A stretch of DNA of 64,000 nt from Candidatus Rokuibacteriota bacterium (GCA_016184365.1 JACPCW010000071.1:18363-82362); one strand, 5' to 3'. Shown: positions 25,158 to 33,770, counted from the first letter of the stretch. Program-made: numbers and translations. The notes: generated by a model from the sequence alone, not told the origin.

Positions 25158-26870
25158 TCACGCGGGCGGCGCCGTCCGGCGGTCCGGCCAGAAGCGAATG
25201 CCCGGGCGCGCGTGGCCGCCGCCGATTCCGATCGGCGTGCCGTCGGCGCGCCAGCACGAGGCGCCGGTGAGCGAGCCGTCGTCCATGAACATGATCGCGC
25301 CCATGCCGCCGGCGACGTGCGCGACCGGCACCACGTGATGCCCGCGCGCGGTGAGTCCCGCGCGCACGCTCTGGGCCACGGCCGTTTCGACCTCGACCTC
25401 CTGACCCTGCGTCCACATGCGCGGCGCCTCGACGGCTTCCTGCAGCGTCATGCCGTGGTCGATCAGGTTCACGAGCGCCTGCAGCACGGACGTGAAGATG
25501 CGCACGCCGCCCGGCAGGCCGAGCGCGACGACGGGATGGCCGTCGCGCAGCACGATCGTCGGCGCCATCGAGCTCGTCATGCGCTTGCCGGGCGCGGCGG
25601 ACAGCGTGTGGCCGGGATGCGGATCGAAGAGCGCCATCGTGTTGTTGAGGAGCATGCCGGTGCCGGGCGCCATCGCCTTCGAGCCGAAGAGGCTGTTGAT
25701 GGTCTGCGTCGCCGCGACGACGTTGCCGTCGGCGTCGGCGACCGTGACGTGCGTGGTGTGGGGCGAGCCCGCGGCGACGCCGGCGACGTGCGCGCCCGCC
25801 TTTGCCATGTCGATCGCGGCGCGCCGCACCGCCGCGTAGTCCTTCGCGACGAGCTTCGCGACCGGCACGTCGACGAACGCGGGATCGCCGGTCGCGACCG
25901 CGCGGTCCGCGAACGCGATCTTCAGCGCTTCGGCGAGCAGGTGCATGCCGTCGATCGTGCCGTAGCCGAGCGCCGCGACGTCGTACGCCTCGAGCACGTT
26001 CAGGATCTGGATCAGATGAATGCCGCCGCCCGTCGGCGGCGGGCAGCCCGCGATCTCGAAGCCGCGATACGTCCCGCGCACCGGCGCGCGCTCGACCGTG
26101 CGATAACGCCCGAGGTCGTCGAGCGTCAGGAGGCCACCGGCCTGCGCCATGTGCTCCACGACGCGGCGCCCGACCGCGCCGCCGTAGAGCGCGGCGGGAC
26201 CATCCGCCGCGATCGCCCGCAGCGTCGCCGCGCAGTCCGCCTGCACGAGCAGGTCACCGTGCTCGATCGGGGCGCCGCCGGGCAGGAAGACGCGCGCGCT
26301 GTCGGGGAATCGCGCGAGATCCGTCGCTGACTCCGCGAGGCACTCGCTCAGATAGCCCGTCACGCGGAAGCCACGCTCGGCATGGCGGATCGCCGGCGCC
26401 ATGACGGCGGCGAGATCGAGCGTGCCGAAGCGCGCGAGCATCTCGCACCACGCGGCGAGCGTGCCGGGCACGCCGACGGAGCGCAGGCCGACGGTGTTCT
26501 CGCGGTCCTTCGCTTCCATGTAATCCGGCCACGAGTCGGACACCGGCCGGTACATGTCGGCCGTCGCGGCGGCGGGCGCGGTCGTGTAGCCGTCGATCAC
26601 CGTGTGCACGGGCCCGGCGGCACGCCCGGGCAGGAAGAGCTGCGCGTGGCCGGCGCCGAAGACGCCGACCATCATCGGCTCCACCACCGTGAGCGCGAAC
26701 AGCGAGGCCACCGCCGCGTCGACCGCGTTGCCGCCGGCGGCGAGCATCTCGGCGCCGGCCGCCGAGGCAAGGGGGTGGTTGGTCACCACCATCCCGCGCG
26801 CGGCGTTCGCCGGGCGCTTCTCGGTCTCGAACGTGGTGCCGGCTCGCGCGCGCCAGTCCTGGGGGGTCAT
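25158..26870 (-). CDS. ggt: Gamma-glutamyltransferase family protein
   Basis: 570 residues, Ntn-hydrolase fold that self-cleaves into two subunits. The N-terminal part reads GMVVTNHPLASAAGAEMLAA and GGNAVDAAVASLFALTVVEP, the family opening. The catalytic threonine is expected in SPHTTHVTVADADGNVVAAT (the T-T-H-.-.V.D motif that starts the small subunit), and MTSSMAPTIV plus LGLPGGVRIFTSVLQALVNL match the oxyanion region. No signal peptide is seen, so it may be cytoplasmic like many soil-bacterial GGT-like acylases. The ATG at 26870 is chosen because the extension beyond it reads antisense to a methyltransferase gene. Confidence 0.93.
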   Translation of the reverse strand: MTPQDWRARAGTTFETEKRPANAARGMVVTNHPLASAAGAEMLAAGGNAVDAAVASLFALTVVEPMMVGVFGAGHAQLFLPGRAAGPVHTVIDGYTTAPAAATADMYRPVSDSWPDYMEAKDRENTVGLRSVGVPGTLAAWCEMLARFGTLDLAAVMAPAIRHAERGFRVTGYLSECLAESATDLARFPDSARVFLPGGAPIEHGDLLVQADCAATLRAIAADGPAALYGGAVGRRVVEHMAQAGGLLTLDDLGRYRTVERAPVRGTYRGFEIAGCPPPTGGGIHLIQILNVLEAYDVAALGYGTIDGMHLLAEALKIAFADRAVATGDPAFVDVPVAKLVAKDYAAVRRAAIDMAKAGAHVAGVAAGSPHTTHVTVADADGNVVAATQTINSLFGSKAMAPGTGMLLNNTMALFDPHPGHTLSAAPGKRMTSSMAPTIVLRDGHPVVALGLPGGVRIFTSVLQALVNLIDHGMTLQEAVEAPRMWTQGQEVEVETAVAQSVRAGLTARGHHVVPVAHVAGGMGAIMFMDDGSLTGASCWRADGTPIGIGGGHARPGIRFWPDRRTAPPA

Positions 26871-26925
26871 GCCGGCCAGTATAGCGAGGGGCCCGTTGCC
26901 ACTCCCGCGCGTCATAATCCCGATT

Positions 26926-26938
26926 GGCCTGACAGGCC
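26926..26938. promoter_or_regulatory. Short palindrome in a divergent promoter region
   Basis: GGCCTGACAGGCC is a perfect 6-base inverted repeat around one base, 11 bases upstream of the methyltransferase start and in the 79-base gap between divergent genes. It could be an operator or a chance GC palindrome. Confidence 0.35.
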
Positions 26939-26949
26939 GGGAGGACCGA

Positions 26950-27513
26950 ATGCGCGCTTCGCGCTCGCCATGGATCGCCGCTGCGCTCGTCGCGCTCGTC
27001 GCCGCCGCTGCCGTCGCGCAGCCGGAAACGGGCCGCAAGGAACCGGATGTCCCGTACGTCACCACGCCCGAGCCCGTCGTGCTCGAGATGCTGCGGCTCG
27101 CGAAGGTGACGAAGGACGACGTCGTGTACGACCTCGGCTCGGGCGATGGCCGCATCGTCATCGCCGCCGCCAAGCAGTTCGGCGCGCGCGGCCTCGGGCT
27201 CGAGATCGACCGCGGACTCGTGCACGAGGCGGAAGAAAACGCCCGCCGCGCCGGTGTCACGCATCGCGTGCGCTTCATCGCGGCCGACATCTTCGACGCC
27301 GACCTGAGCGGTGCGACGGTGGTCACGCTGTATCTCTTCCCGTCGGTCAACGAGCGCCTGCGCCCGAAGCTGCTGCGCGAGCTCAAGCCGGGCACGCGTG
27401 TCGTGTCGCACGCGTACGGCATCGGCGACTGGAAGCCGGAGCAGCAGCGGATGGTGAAGGTGGGCGCGAAGGACCACCAGATCTACTTCTGGGTGGTGCC
27501 TCCGCGCCCGTAG
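26950..27513 (+). CDS. Exported class I SAM-dependent methyltransferase
   Basis: 187 residues. An N-terminal signal sequence (WIAAALVALVAAAAVAQPE) is followed by VVYDLGSGDGRIVIAAAKQF (motif I, VLDLG.GDGR) and GLEIDRGLVHEAEENARRAG (motif II with the acidic residue binding ribose), then VVTLYLFPSVNERLRPKL. Small methyltransferases of this kind with a leader peptide are common in soil bacteria; their substrate is unknown and periplasmic SAM supply is a puzzle, so the leader might be a membrane anchor. GGGAGG lies before the ATG. It is divergent from ggt and precedes a protease gene. Confidence 0.85.
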   Translation: MRASRSPWIAAALVALVAAAAVAQPETGRKEPDVPYVTTPEPVVLEMLRLAKVTKDDVVYDLGSGDGRIVIAAAKQFGARGLGLEIDRGLVHEAEENARRAGVTHRVRFIAADIFDADLSGATVVTLYLFPSVNERLRPKLLRELKPGTRVVSHAYGIGDWKPEQQRMVKVGAKDHQIYFWVVPPRP

Positions 27514-27547
27514 CGGGCGGCGGTCGCGAGGCCGCGCTCGGAGTGTA

Positions 27548-27602
27548 CCGCGGTGGTCAAACGTGCAAGGCGCTTGACTCCGCGGATCCCTGGCCACCGC
27601 GG
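27548..27602. other. Inverted repeat flanking a short non-coding stretch
   Basis: CCGCGGTGG at 27548-27556 and CCACCGCGG at 27594-27602 are exact inverted repeats, enclosing AAGGCGCTTGAC. It lies between the methyltransferase and site-2 protease genes and may form a stem-loop that terminates or protects the upstream transcript. No uridine run follows. Confidence 0.35.
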
Positions 27603-27654
27603 GCAGCCGCCCGCCGGATTCTCACCGGCGCGATTTCTGCACCGCCAGGCGGTC

Positions 27655-28818
27655 ATGACGTTCCGCGTGGTGAGCGTGCGCGGGATTCCCATCTCGATCC
27701 ACCCGAGCTGGCTCGTCGTGTACGCGCTGCTCACGTGGATGCTCGCGGTCGGCTATTTCCCGCAGGCGCTGCCGGATCAGCCGGCGCTCGCGTACTGGGT
27801 GCACGGGCTCGTCGCCGCGCTGCTGCTGTTCGTGTCCGTGCTGCTCCACGAGCTGTCGCACTCGTTCGTCGCGCTCGCGCACGGCATGAGCGTGCGCGGC
27901 ATCACGCTGCACGTCTTCGGGGGCGTGTCCGAGCTGGGCGAGGAGCCGCCGAGCGCGCGCGCGGAATTTGTCATCGCCATCGTCGGACCGCTCACGAGTC
28001 TCGGCCTGGCGGGCGTCCTGTGGGCGGTCGGTCGCGCGGGCTTCGTGCCGGCGGGATCGCCGGAAGCGGTCGTCGATTACCTCGTCGTGTTCAATCTCGC
28101 CGTCGGCCTGTTCAACCTGATTCCGGGTTTCCCGCTCGACGGCGGGCGTCTGCTGCGCGCCGCGCTGTGGCGCTGGACCGGGCAGCTCGGTCGCGCGACC
28201 GAGACGGCGAGCCAGGTGGGCGCGGGCTTCGCGCTGGCGCTGATGATCGTCGGCGTGTTCCGGATCTTCGGCGGCGCCGTCGTCGCCGGTCTCTGGATGA
28301 TCCTGATCGGCATGTTCCTGCGCGGCGCGGCCGAGGCGAGCCGCGTGCAGGTGACGCTGCGCGAGGCGCTCGGCTCGCTCGCCGTGCGTGACGTCATGAC
28401 CGCGCAGGTCATCACCGTGCGGCCGGACGAGACGATCGCCGAGCTGGCCGATCGATTCTGGACGCACCACGTGGCGAGCTTTCCCGTGATGGGAGCGCCG
28501 GCGGCGGACGGCCGCGTGCGCGGTATCGTGAGCGTGCGCCAGGTGAGCGACGTGCCGCGCGATCTGTGGCCGACGACGGCGGTGGAGTCGCTGATGCGTC
28601 CGCTGACCGACGACCTCGTCGTCGCGCAGGGCGACAGCGCGTACCGCGCGTTCGAGAAGGCGTCGCGCAACGGTTTCGGGCGCCTCGTCGTGCTCGAGAG
28701 CGGGCGGCTCGCCGGCTACCTGTCGATCACGGACCTCACGCACGTGCTCGCGCTGCGCCCGGGCGGCGTGGCGGCGAAGCGCGGCGCCGACCGCCGGCGG
28801 CTGCGGCCGGCGGCATAG
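27655..28818 (+). CDS. Site-2 protease family (M50) membrane protein with CBS domains
   Basis: 387 residues. Zinc site HELSHSFVALAHG (HExxH at about residues 65-69) within a membrane helix, and FNLIPGFPLDGGRLLRAALW supplies the third ligand (NxxPxxxLDGG) near residue 160. About six helices occupy the first 225 residues. The C-terminal part contains two CBS repeats: VRDVMTAQVITVRPDETIAE and VESLMRPLTDDLVVAQGDSA. This is the SREBP/SpoIVFB-like group 3 architecture in which CBS domains bind nucleotides. Intramembrane proteolysis of an unknown substrate is expected. The ATG is chosen at MTFRVVSVRGIPISIHPSWL, the standard N-terminus. Confidence 0.93.
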   Translation: MTFRVVSVRGIPISIHPSWLVVYALLTWMLAVGYFPQALPDQPALAYWVHGLVAALLLFVSVLLHELSHSFVALAHGMSVRGITLHVFGGVSELGEEPPSARAEFVIAIVGPLTSLGLAGVLWAVGRAGFVPAGSPEAVVDYLVVFNLAVGLFNLIPGFPLDGGRLLRAALWRWTGQLGRATETASQVGAGFALALMIVGVFRIFGGAVVAGLWMILIGMFLRGAAEASRVQVTLREALGSLAVRDVMTAQVITVRPDETIAELADRFWTHHVASFPVMGAPAADGRVRGIVSVRQVSDVPRDLWPTTAVESLMRPLTDDLVVAQGDSAYRAFEKASRNGFGRLVVLESGRLAGYLSITDLTHVLALRPGGVAAKRGADRRRLRPAA

Positions 28819-28830
28819 GAGGACGGAGTC

Positions 28831-29106
28831 ATGGTGGAGAGCAAGGCGTTCCGCGAAGAATGGGCTGACGAAGACGACGCGCGCGAGAGCGGGCGGCCGG
28901 GAGGCGGCAAGGGCCGGCGCGACGAAGTCGGTCGCACGGGCGTGTATCCGGCGTCGGGACCGCTGCCGCCGGGCGACGCGCCGGTGCAGGAGCAGGGGAC
29001 GTTCGGCCATCCGGAGGAGATCGCGCGGGCGGCGCAGGCGCCTCCCGTCGAGAAGCTGGCGGACGATCCCGAGGATCTCGGTCCGACCGATCTGGAGAAG
29101 CGCTAG
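28831..29106 (+). CDS. Small hydrophilic protein of unknown function
   Basis: 91 residues, highly charged and rich in G, P and E, with no predicted helix or membrane segment; it looks disordered. The middle reads RTGVYPASGPLPPGDAPVQE, and the end LADDPEDLGPTDLEKR. GGAGGACGGAG precedes the ATG and the gap to the site-2 protease gene is 12 bases, so they are likely co-transcribed. I do not recognise a named family. Similar small proteins with a GVYP.S.P.P..A motif occur in several soil phyla in my recollection, which I cannot verify here. Its stop overlaps the end of the convergent membrane-protein gene. Confidence 0.7.
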   Translation: MVESKAFREEWADEDDARESGRPGGGKGRRDEVGRTGVYPASGPLPPGDAPVQEQGTFGHPEEIARAAQAPPVEKLADDPEDLGPTDLEKR

Positions 29107-29933
29107 GACGCGGCGGCGCGGAATCCCTCGACGGCGGCCGCGGCGCCGAGGCTGAACAGCGTGACGAGCGGCAGCACCATCACCGCGGCCGTCATCGCGA
29201 ATCCCGGAACGGCCGTCGCATCGAGGACGGTCAGGATCGGAAGCGCCGCGATCACGCCGAACGGTACGGCGGCCGCGGCACCCCCGCCGAGCACGGTCCT
29301 CCATCCGGGCGTACGGCCACGACGCCGCGCGATCTGCCGGGCGACATAGATGCCGACGAACGCGACCGACGCGGCGCCGAGCGACGTCGCGGCGGCGTAG
29401 GTCGCGACCGCGACGCCGAGCACGAGGAGCGCCCAGCCAGGTCTCCGGCCGATACACTCGGCAAGCGGGAGCGCGCCGGCGCCGCCGTCGAGCGACCGTG
29501 CGAGCCGTTCGCCGCGAGCGCGCACACGCTGCGCGACGAATTCCTCGACCGGTGGAATGCGCGCCCATCCGGTGCGGATCGCCGTCCGCCAGGTCGGCCG
29601 ATAGACCTCGGTCGCGCCAGGCACCGGCTCGATGAGGCCGCCAGCGCGCTGGACCGCGATGGCGTGCTTCGTCGCCTCGCGCAGCATCGTGAGCGTCGTC
29701 GCGCCGGGGGCCAGCGGCTCGCGGTTGGCCGCTCCCAGCCCGTGCTCCGCTTCGAAGCGCGCGACGAGAAGCGCGTGATAGCGGGACAGCATCGTGATCG
29801 GCAGGCCGATGTAGGCCACGGCGAACAGCACGACGGCGACCGACGCGATCGCCCACATCACGGTGCCCAGGTCGACGAACCACATGACGGCGACCAGGAT
29901 GGCGACGAAGATCGCCCAGAACGCGTGGGTCAC
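29103..29933 (-). CDS. Membrane protein of unknown function, coupled to NERD helicase
   Basis: 276 residues. Two helices at the N-terminus (FWAIFVAILVAVMWFVDLGT and a second), a cytoplasmic-looking middle of about 110 residues with TEVYRPTWRTAIRTG, then four more hydrophobic segments (ALLVLGVAVATYAAATSLGA, and a C-terminal pair). GTG at 29933 overlaps the TGA of the helicase gene as GTGA, so translation is coupled. I do not recognise the family. Its linkage to a NERD-UvrD protein could mean a two-gene stress or defence unit, but the link may be only positional. Confidence 0.7.
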   Translation of the reverse strand: MTHAFWAIFVAILVAVMWFVDLGTVMWAIASVAVVLFAVAYIGLPITMLSRYHALLVARFEAEHGLGAANREPLAPGATTLTMLREATKHAIAVQRAGGLIEPVPGATEVYRPTWRTAIRTGWARIPPVEEFVAQRVRARGERLARSLDGGAGALPLAECIGRRPGWALLVLGVAVATYAAATSLGAASVAFVGIYVARQIARRRGRTPGWRTVLGGGAAAAVPFGVIAALPILTVLDATAVPGFAMTAAVMVLPLVTLFSLGAAAAVEGFRAAAS

Positions 29934-31699
29934 GGACTGGAAATCGCGCTGACTGCAACCTCCAGCTCCGCCATGAGCGGCGACTCGCGGTCGTAGCAGA
30001 CGCAGAGCTCCTCGCGCGCGCGCGTCATCGCGATGTAGAGCAGCCGGCGCGCCTCCTCGTTTTCTCGCCGATCGAGGTCCTGGCCGCCGATCAGGATGAC
30101 GTGCGAGGCGTCGAGGCCCTTCGCGCTGTGAATCGTCGACAGGCGGACGTGACCTGGCGCAGCGCCCGTCGCGATCACCGACGCCGGGACGTCTGATCTG
30201 TTGAGCAACACGGCGAGATCCTCGACGTCGAGACGGCCGAGCCGGAGGAGGAGGACGTGCTCGGGGGCGACGCCACGCGCCAGTCGTGTGCGTATCCATT
30301 CGACCGCGTGCTGCTCGCTGGCCTGACGCGATGGGTGCCGCTGCACCTGCGGCGGTGGCCCGTTCCGCACGGCGCGGTCAGGGATGACGTACTCGTCCTC
30401 CGGCTGCCGAACCGGTGCGGTTTTGGCGTCGAGCTCCTTGATCATCGAATACGCGGCGGCGAGGATCGCGCGCGTGTTGCGGTAGTTCACGCGCAGGACG
30501 CGGGTCCGGCCGCTGGCCTGGATCCCGATCTCACGCCAGGTCACCTTGCGGCGATAGATGTTCTGCGACGCGTCGAGCGCGACGAAGAGGCTGTTGGTGC
30601 CCGGGGCGAGTGCTTTGAGGATGACGCGATACCAGTCGTCGGCGAAGTCCTGTCCCTCGTCCACGAGGATCGCCTGATACGTGCCCGGCGTGACCCGGCC
30701 ATCGGCGTACGCGCCCAGCAGAAGATGCGCGAGGCGGTCCCAGCGCTCTTGCCACTCGGGGGTTCCGTCGGGGACCGGCGGTACCGGGACGCCGGCGCGG
30801 TGAAGCTCGCCCAGGCACCACGAATGGAACGTACGGACGTCGACGCGATCGTCGACGCCGATCGCCTGACGAAGCGATTCGGCGAGCACGCGGTTGTAAC
30901 AGAGCACGAGGATCCGCCACGTCGGCTGCCTCTCGCGGAGATGACGGGCACGACACATCAGCATGACCGTCTTGCCGCTGCCCGCCACACCGCGCACGAG
31001 CCGATGGCCATCCCCGAGCGACCGTGCGAGACGTTCCTGCTCGCGGTCCATGACCTCGAGCACGTCCGCGTCGGCACGGCCCCAGCCCACGCGAATCTCG
31101 GGATACAAGACGGCGCGGATCTCGTCGATTTGCTCGGGCGCCAGCGGCGGGAGCCGTGCGGCCCAGCGCGGAAGGAGCGTGCGAAGACGCGGGAGCAGCC
31201 GGTCGGCGGTCAGATCGTCCGCGGTCAGGACGAGGCCCGGTCCGAGCGCGTCTTCCAGGGTCGGGCCGAACAGCGAGGGCGTCCGCACGTCGGGCGTCCT
31301 CAGCGAGGGAAGAACGGCGCCGTAACCCCACCCGCACGACAGCTGGTCGCCCGTTCGCAGCGCCGGGCGTTGCTTCAAGAGATCGACCGTTCGAAGGATG
31401 TAGTCGCGCGCCTGGTGCAGCGGATGCCGGACCAGCCGTTCGCCGTCCGAGGTGTTGATGACGACGCCGTCCGGCGTGGTTCCGGCGATCGTGGTGAGGC
31501 GCCAGTCCTTGACCTCGAGCACCACCACACCGAGGTCGGGACCCACGACGATGAAGTCGGGGTGCCGGTCCTTCACGCGGACGTCGAAGTAGACGAGATA
31601 GTCCTCGGGCAGGTGATCCCGGAGGGCCACGAAGACTTTCCGCTCACCGGCCGTCACGGCCGAGCGAGAGGCGAGGCGCTCGGGAATGACGAAGGCCAC
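29930..31699 (-). CDS. NERD-domain nuclease-like / UvrD-type helicase fusion
   Basis: 589 residues. The N-terminal 120 residues are a NERD domain, with DFIVVGPDLGVVVLEVKDWR, which keeps the D...E-x-K restriction-like core. Then a superfamily 1 helicase: Walker A GVAGSGKTVMLM, motif II ILVDEGQDFADDWYRVIL, motif III-like LFVALDASQNIYRR, motif V STIHSAKGLDASHVILI and motif VI RRLLYIAMTRAREEL. It is shorter than UvrD because accessory subdomains are reduced, as is usual for NERD-helicase proteins. Role is DNA repair or defence; the family is not biochemically well defined. It is the first gene of a minus-strand pair with the membrane-protein gene and is divergent from a tiny zinc-finger-like gene. 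Confidence 0.92.
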   Translation of the reverse strand: MAFVIPERLASRSAVTAGERKVFVALRDHLPEDYLVYFDVRVKDRHPDFIVVGPDLGVVVLEVKDWRLTTIAGTTPDGVVINTSDGERLVRHPLHQARDYILRTVDLLKQRPALRTGDQLSCGWGYGAVLPSLRTPDVRTPSLFGPTLEDALGPGLVLTADDLTADRLLPRLRTLLPRWAARLPPLAPEQIDEIRAVLYPEIRVGWGRADADVLEVMDREQERLARSLGDGHRLVRGVAGSGKTVMLMCRARHLRERQPTWRILVLCYNRVLAESLRQAIGVDDRVDVRTFHSWCLGELHRAGVPVPPVPDGTPEWQERWDRLAHLLLGAYADGRVTPGTYQAILVDEGQDFADDWYRVILKALAPGTNSLFVALDASQNIYRRKVTWREIGIQASGRTRVLRVNYRNTRAILAAAYSMIKELDAKTAPVRQPEDEYVIPDRAVRNGPPPQVQRHPSRQASEQHAVEWIRTRLARGVAPEHVLLLRLGRLDVEDLAVLLNRSDVPASVIATGAAPGHVRLSTIHSAKGLDASHVILIGGQDLDRRENEEARRLLYIAMTRAREELCVCYDRESPLMAELEVAVSAISSP

Positions 31700-31710
31700 G
31701 CCCGATCGTA

Positions 31711-31747
31711 AACCCTGGCAGGGTTACCTGTGACCTTCCCTGTCACA
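31711..31747. promoter_or_regulatory. Two adjacent inverted repeats in a divergent promoter
   Basis: AACCCTGGCAGGGTT (6-base arms) is followed closely by TGTGACCTTCCCTGTCACA (6-base arms, 7-base spacer). Both lie in the 82-base gap between the NERD helicase (minus) and the small zinc-finger-like gene (plus). The second resembles a CRP-type half-site pair but the spacing is 9 rather than 6 bases between TGTGA and TCACA, so it is more likely another regulator or a hairpin. Confidence 0.45.
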
Positions 31748-31781
31748 CCGGGCATTTAGGGTTCCGGCAGGAGGAACCTGC

Positions 31782-31949
31782 ATGAGCCGTCAGACTCCGC
31801 GCCGTCGCCCCGCTTCTGCGCTTCGGTTTCCCTGCGGGCACCTCGAACCCGAGCGTGCGACCAAACGCCGGCTGCGGACTGGCGACCGCGCCGTGTGGGT
31901 GGCCTGCCGCCGGTGCAACGTCATCGCGATGGCCATCCGCGCGGCGTGA
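31782..31949 (+). CDS. Small zinc-ribbon-like protein (55 residues)
   Basis: 55 codons with an excellent ribosome site (AGGAGG, 9 bases before the ATG). The product is basic, with LRFPCGHLEPERA and WVACRRCNVIAMAIRAA, giving a C-G-H then C-R-R-C arrangement that could hold one zinc ion. I do not recognise a named family. The good Shine-Dalgarno, the divergent promoter with inverted repeats and the paired cysteines support a real gene. It may bind nucleic acid; this is inference. Confidence 0.6.
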   Translation: MSRQTPRRRPASALRFPCGHLEPERATKRRLRTGDRAVWVACRRCNVIAMAIRAA

Positions 31950-31984
31950 TCCGCGTCGTGTGGCGTCTGACGTGAAGTGGCCCA

Positions 31985-32006
31985 AGTCCGCGTAGAATCA
32001 GCGGAC
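31985..32006. promoter_or_regulatory. Inverted repeat around the -10 of the WYL regulator gene
   Basis: GTCCGC (31985-31990) and GCGGAC (32001-32006) are exact inverted repeats around GTAGAATCAG, which contains TAGAAT, a good -10-like hexamer. The repeat ends 3 bases before the ATG at 32010, an arrangement expected for autorepression. Confidence 0.55.
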
Positions 32007-32009
32007 CTG

Positions 32010-33053
32010 ATGCCTAGAGGTAACCAGCTCGACCGGCAGTGGCGGCTGCTCCAGCTCATCGATCGGCCGGCCGGCGTGACGGTCGATGACGCCGCGCGCG
32101 AGCTCGACTGCGCCGTGCGGACGATCTGGCGGGACCTGCGCGTGCTCGAAGGCGCCGGGTTCCCGATCTACGACGACAAGGCGCCGGACGGGAAGCGCGG
32201 CCTCTGGCGCGTAACCGACGAGTTCAAGCGCCGCCTGCCGCTCAAGCTGACGCTCGCGGAGCTGGCCGCGCTGGTGATGAGCCGGGAGCTGCTGGCGCCG
32301 CTGGGCGCGAGCGTGCTCGGGCCGGCGGTCGCCTCGGCGTTCGATCACATCACCAGCGCGCTGTCGAAGGACGCGCTCGCGCTGCTCGGCGCGATGCGCG
32401 ACGTCGTCGGCGTGCGGACGGTGGGCGCGAAACTCCAGGCGCCGGCGGCGGAGCACGTGCCGGCGATCCAGCAGGCGCTGCTCGATCGTCGCGCGCTGCG
32501 GCTGCGGTACCACGCGTTCGAGCGGGAAGAGGAGACGGAGCGCGACGTCGATCCGTATCACCTGACGTACTACAACGGCGGCCTGTACCTGATCGGCTAC
32601 TGCCATCTGCGCGAGGCGCTGCGGGTGTTCGCGGTGGAGCGCATCCGGTCGCTGGCGCCGCTGCGCCGGCGCTTCGAGCCGCCGCGCGACTTCGACGCGC
32701 AGGAGTACCTCGACAAGGCGTGGGGCATTCTGCAGGGCGATCGCGTCACTGTGCGCGTGGTGTTCGCGGCGGCGCTCGCGCGCTACATCGAAGAGCGTCT
32801 CTGGCATCCGTCGCAGAAGCTGCGGCCGCTGCCGGACGGGCGGGTGGAGCTGACGCTGCGCGTGGCGGACACGCTCGAGGTGCGGCGGTGGATTCTCGGG
32901 TTCGGCGCGGAGGCGGAGGTGCTGGAGCCCGAGACGCTGCGCGAGGCGCTACGGACGGAAGCCGAAGAGCTCACGCGCCGGCTGGCGCCGACGCGGCGGC
33001 CGCTGGCCATGGCGCCGACGAGCATCCTCGCTGGTCGGGTCAGAAGACGATGA
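32010..33053 (+). CDS. WYL-domain transcriptional regulator (DeoR-type HTH)
   Basis: 347 residues. Residues 1-60 form a winged helix: RQWRLLQLIDRPAGVTVDDA and CAVRTIWRDLRVLEGAGFPI. The WYL domain lies near residues 150-230, with RRALRLRYHAFEREEETERD and DPYHLTYYNGGLYLIGYCHL (the W/Y-Y/L-x core is Y-L-I-G-Y), followed by a WCX C-terminal extension. WYL regulators sense nucleic acids or nucleotides and often control defence and DNA-repair genes, which fits the adjacent island. No Shine-Dalgarno is seen; TAGAAT ends 13 bases before the ATG, so the message may be nearly leaderless. An inverted repeat GTCCGC/GCGGAC flanks that element. Confidence 0.9.
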   Translation: MPRGNQLDRQWRLLQLIDRPAGVTVDDAARELDCAVRTIWRDLRVLEGAGFPIYDDKAPDGKRGLWRVTDEFKRRLPLKLTLAELAALVMSRELLAPLGASVLGPAVASAFDHITSALSKDALALLGAMRDVVGVRTVGAKLQAPAAEHVPAIQQALLDRRALRLRYHAFEREEETERDVDPYHLTYYNGGLYLIGYCHLREALRVFAVERIRSLAPLRRRFEPPRDFDAQEYLDKAWGILQGDRVTVRVVFAAALARYIEERLWHPSQKLRPLPDGRVELTLRVADTLEVRRWILGFGAEAEVLEPETLREALRTEAEELTRRLAPTRRPLAMAPTSILAGRVRRR

Positions 33054-33105
33054 GGACGGAACGTCGGTGACCGGGCCGGCAGGTAACGGAGCGTCTCTGC
33101 GCGGA

Positions 33106-33663
33106 TCAGCCGAGGATGTCGGTGACGTTCAGCACGACGTCCGGGAACGCGCGGCAGGCGACGCTGTCGCCGCGGCGCGCGGCGCGAACGTCGCCGAACC
33201 CGGAGGTGCCGGCATCGCGGTGGACGTCGACCCGCTCGGCCTGCAGGTCGACGATCCACACTTCCGCGATCCCGGCGGAGGCGTAGATCGCCAGCTTCGC
33301 GCGGTCATAGTCGAGCGAGGTGTCCGCGACCTCGATGACCAGGAGGACATCGCCTGGCCCGGGATGCCGGTCACGGTAGAAGTCGGCGCGCTCACGGAGC
33401 AGCGTGAGGTCCGGCTGAGGCTCCGAGCGCGGCCTGGCCTCCACGGGATTCTGCACCTGCACGATCGCGCGGGTGCCCAGCCGGGTGACCCACAACCGGG
33501 TCAATCGGTTCACGACGCTGCTGTGCAGCGGGCCGATCGGCGTCATCTCGAAGATCTCGCCGTCCAGGAGCTCCAGGCGCTGGTCCTCGTGCAGCACCCC
33601 GGCCTCGATCATCTGGTGCCAGTCGTCGACCGTGAACCGATGGCGGGTCGCCGGCATGCTCAT
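33106..33663 (-). CDS. Uma2 family endonuclease-like protein
   Basis: 185 residues. RFTVDDWHQMIEAGVLHEDQ and RLELLDGEIFEMTPIGPLHS show the E...GE...M.P.G..H motif; EPQPDLTLLRER carries the core aspartate; VLLVIEVADTSLDYDRAKLA is the IEV.D.S...D...K signature; and YASAGIAEVWIVDLQAERVD matches the family. All residues of the restriction-like active site are present. It is a different subfamily from the Uma2 at 22.7 kb. It converges on the WYL regulator and sits at the left edge of the TA island. Confidence 0.93.
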   Translation of the reverse strand: MSMPATRHRFTVDDWHQMIEAGVLHEDQRLELLDGEIFEMTPIGPLHSSVVNRLTRLWVTRLGTRAIVQVQNPVEARPRSEPQPDLTLLRERADFYRDRHPGPGDVLLVIEVADTSLDYDRAKLAIYASAGIAEVWIVDLQAERVDVHRDAGTSGFGDVRAARRGDSVACRAFPDVVLNVTDILG

Positions 33664-33770
33664 GCCGACGATTGTACGGGACCGGCATCGGCGTCAATGC
33701 CGCGGATTCGATACATGGACGTCGATCGGGTCGACTTCGAGCGGATCGAGTGGCGACTTGGCGTCGAAGG

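Noticed and set aside
31729-31747. TGTGAC...GTCACA as a CRP site
   Set aside because: The distance between TGTGA and TCACA is 9 bases, not the 6 of CRP sites, and no CRP-like context is seen; kept only as an inverted repeat.
33664-33770. A possible small protein downstream of higA (FDAKSPLDPLEVDPIDVHVS on the minus strand)
   Set aside because: No start codon or ribosome site and no recognised family; likely the leftover of a deleted gene or chance.
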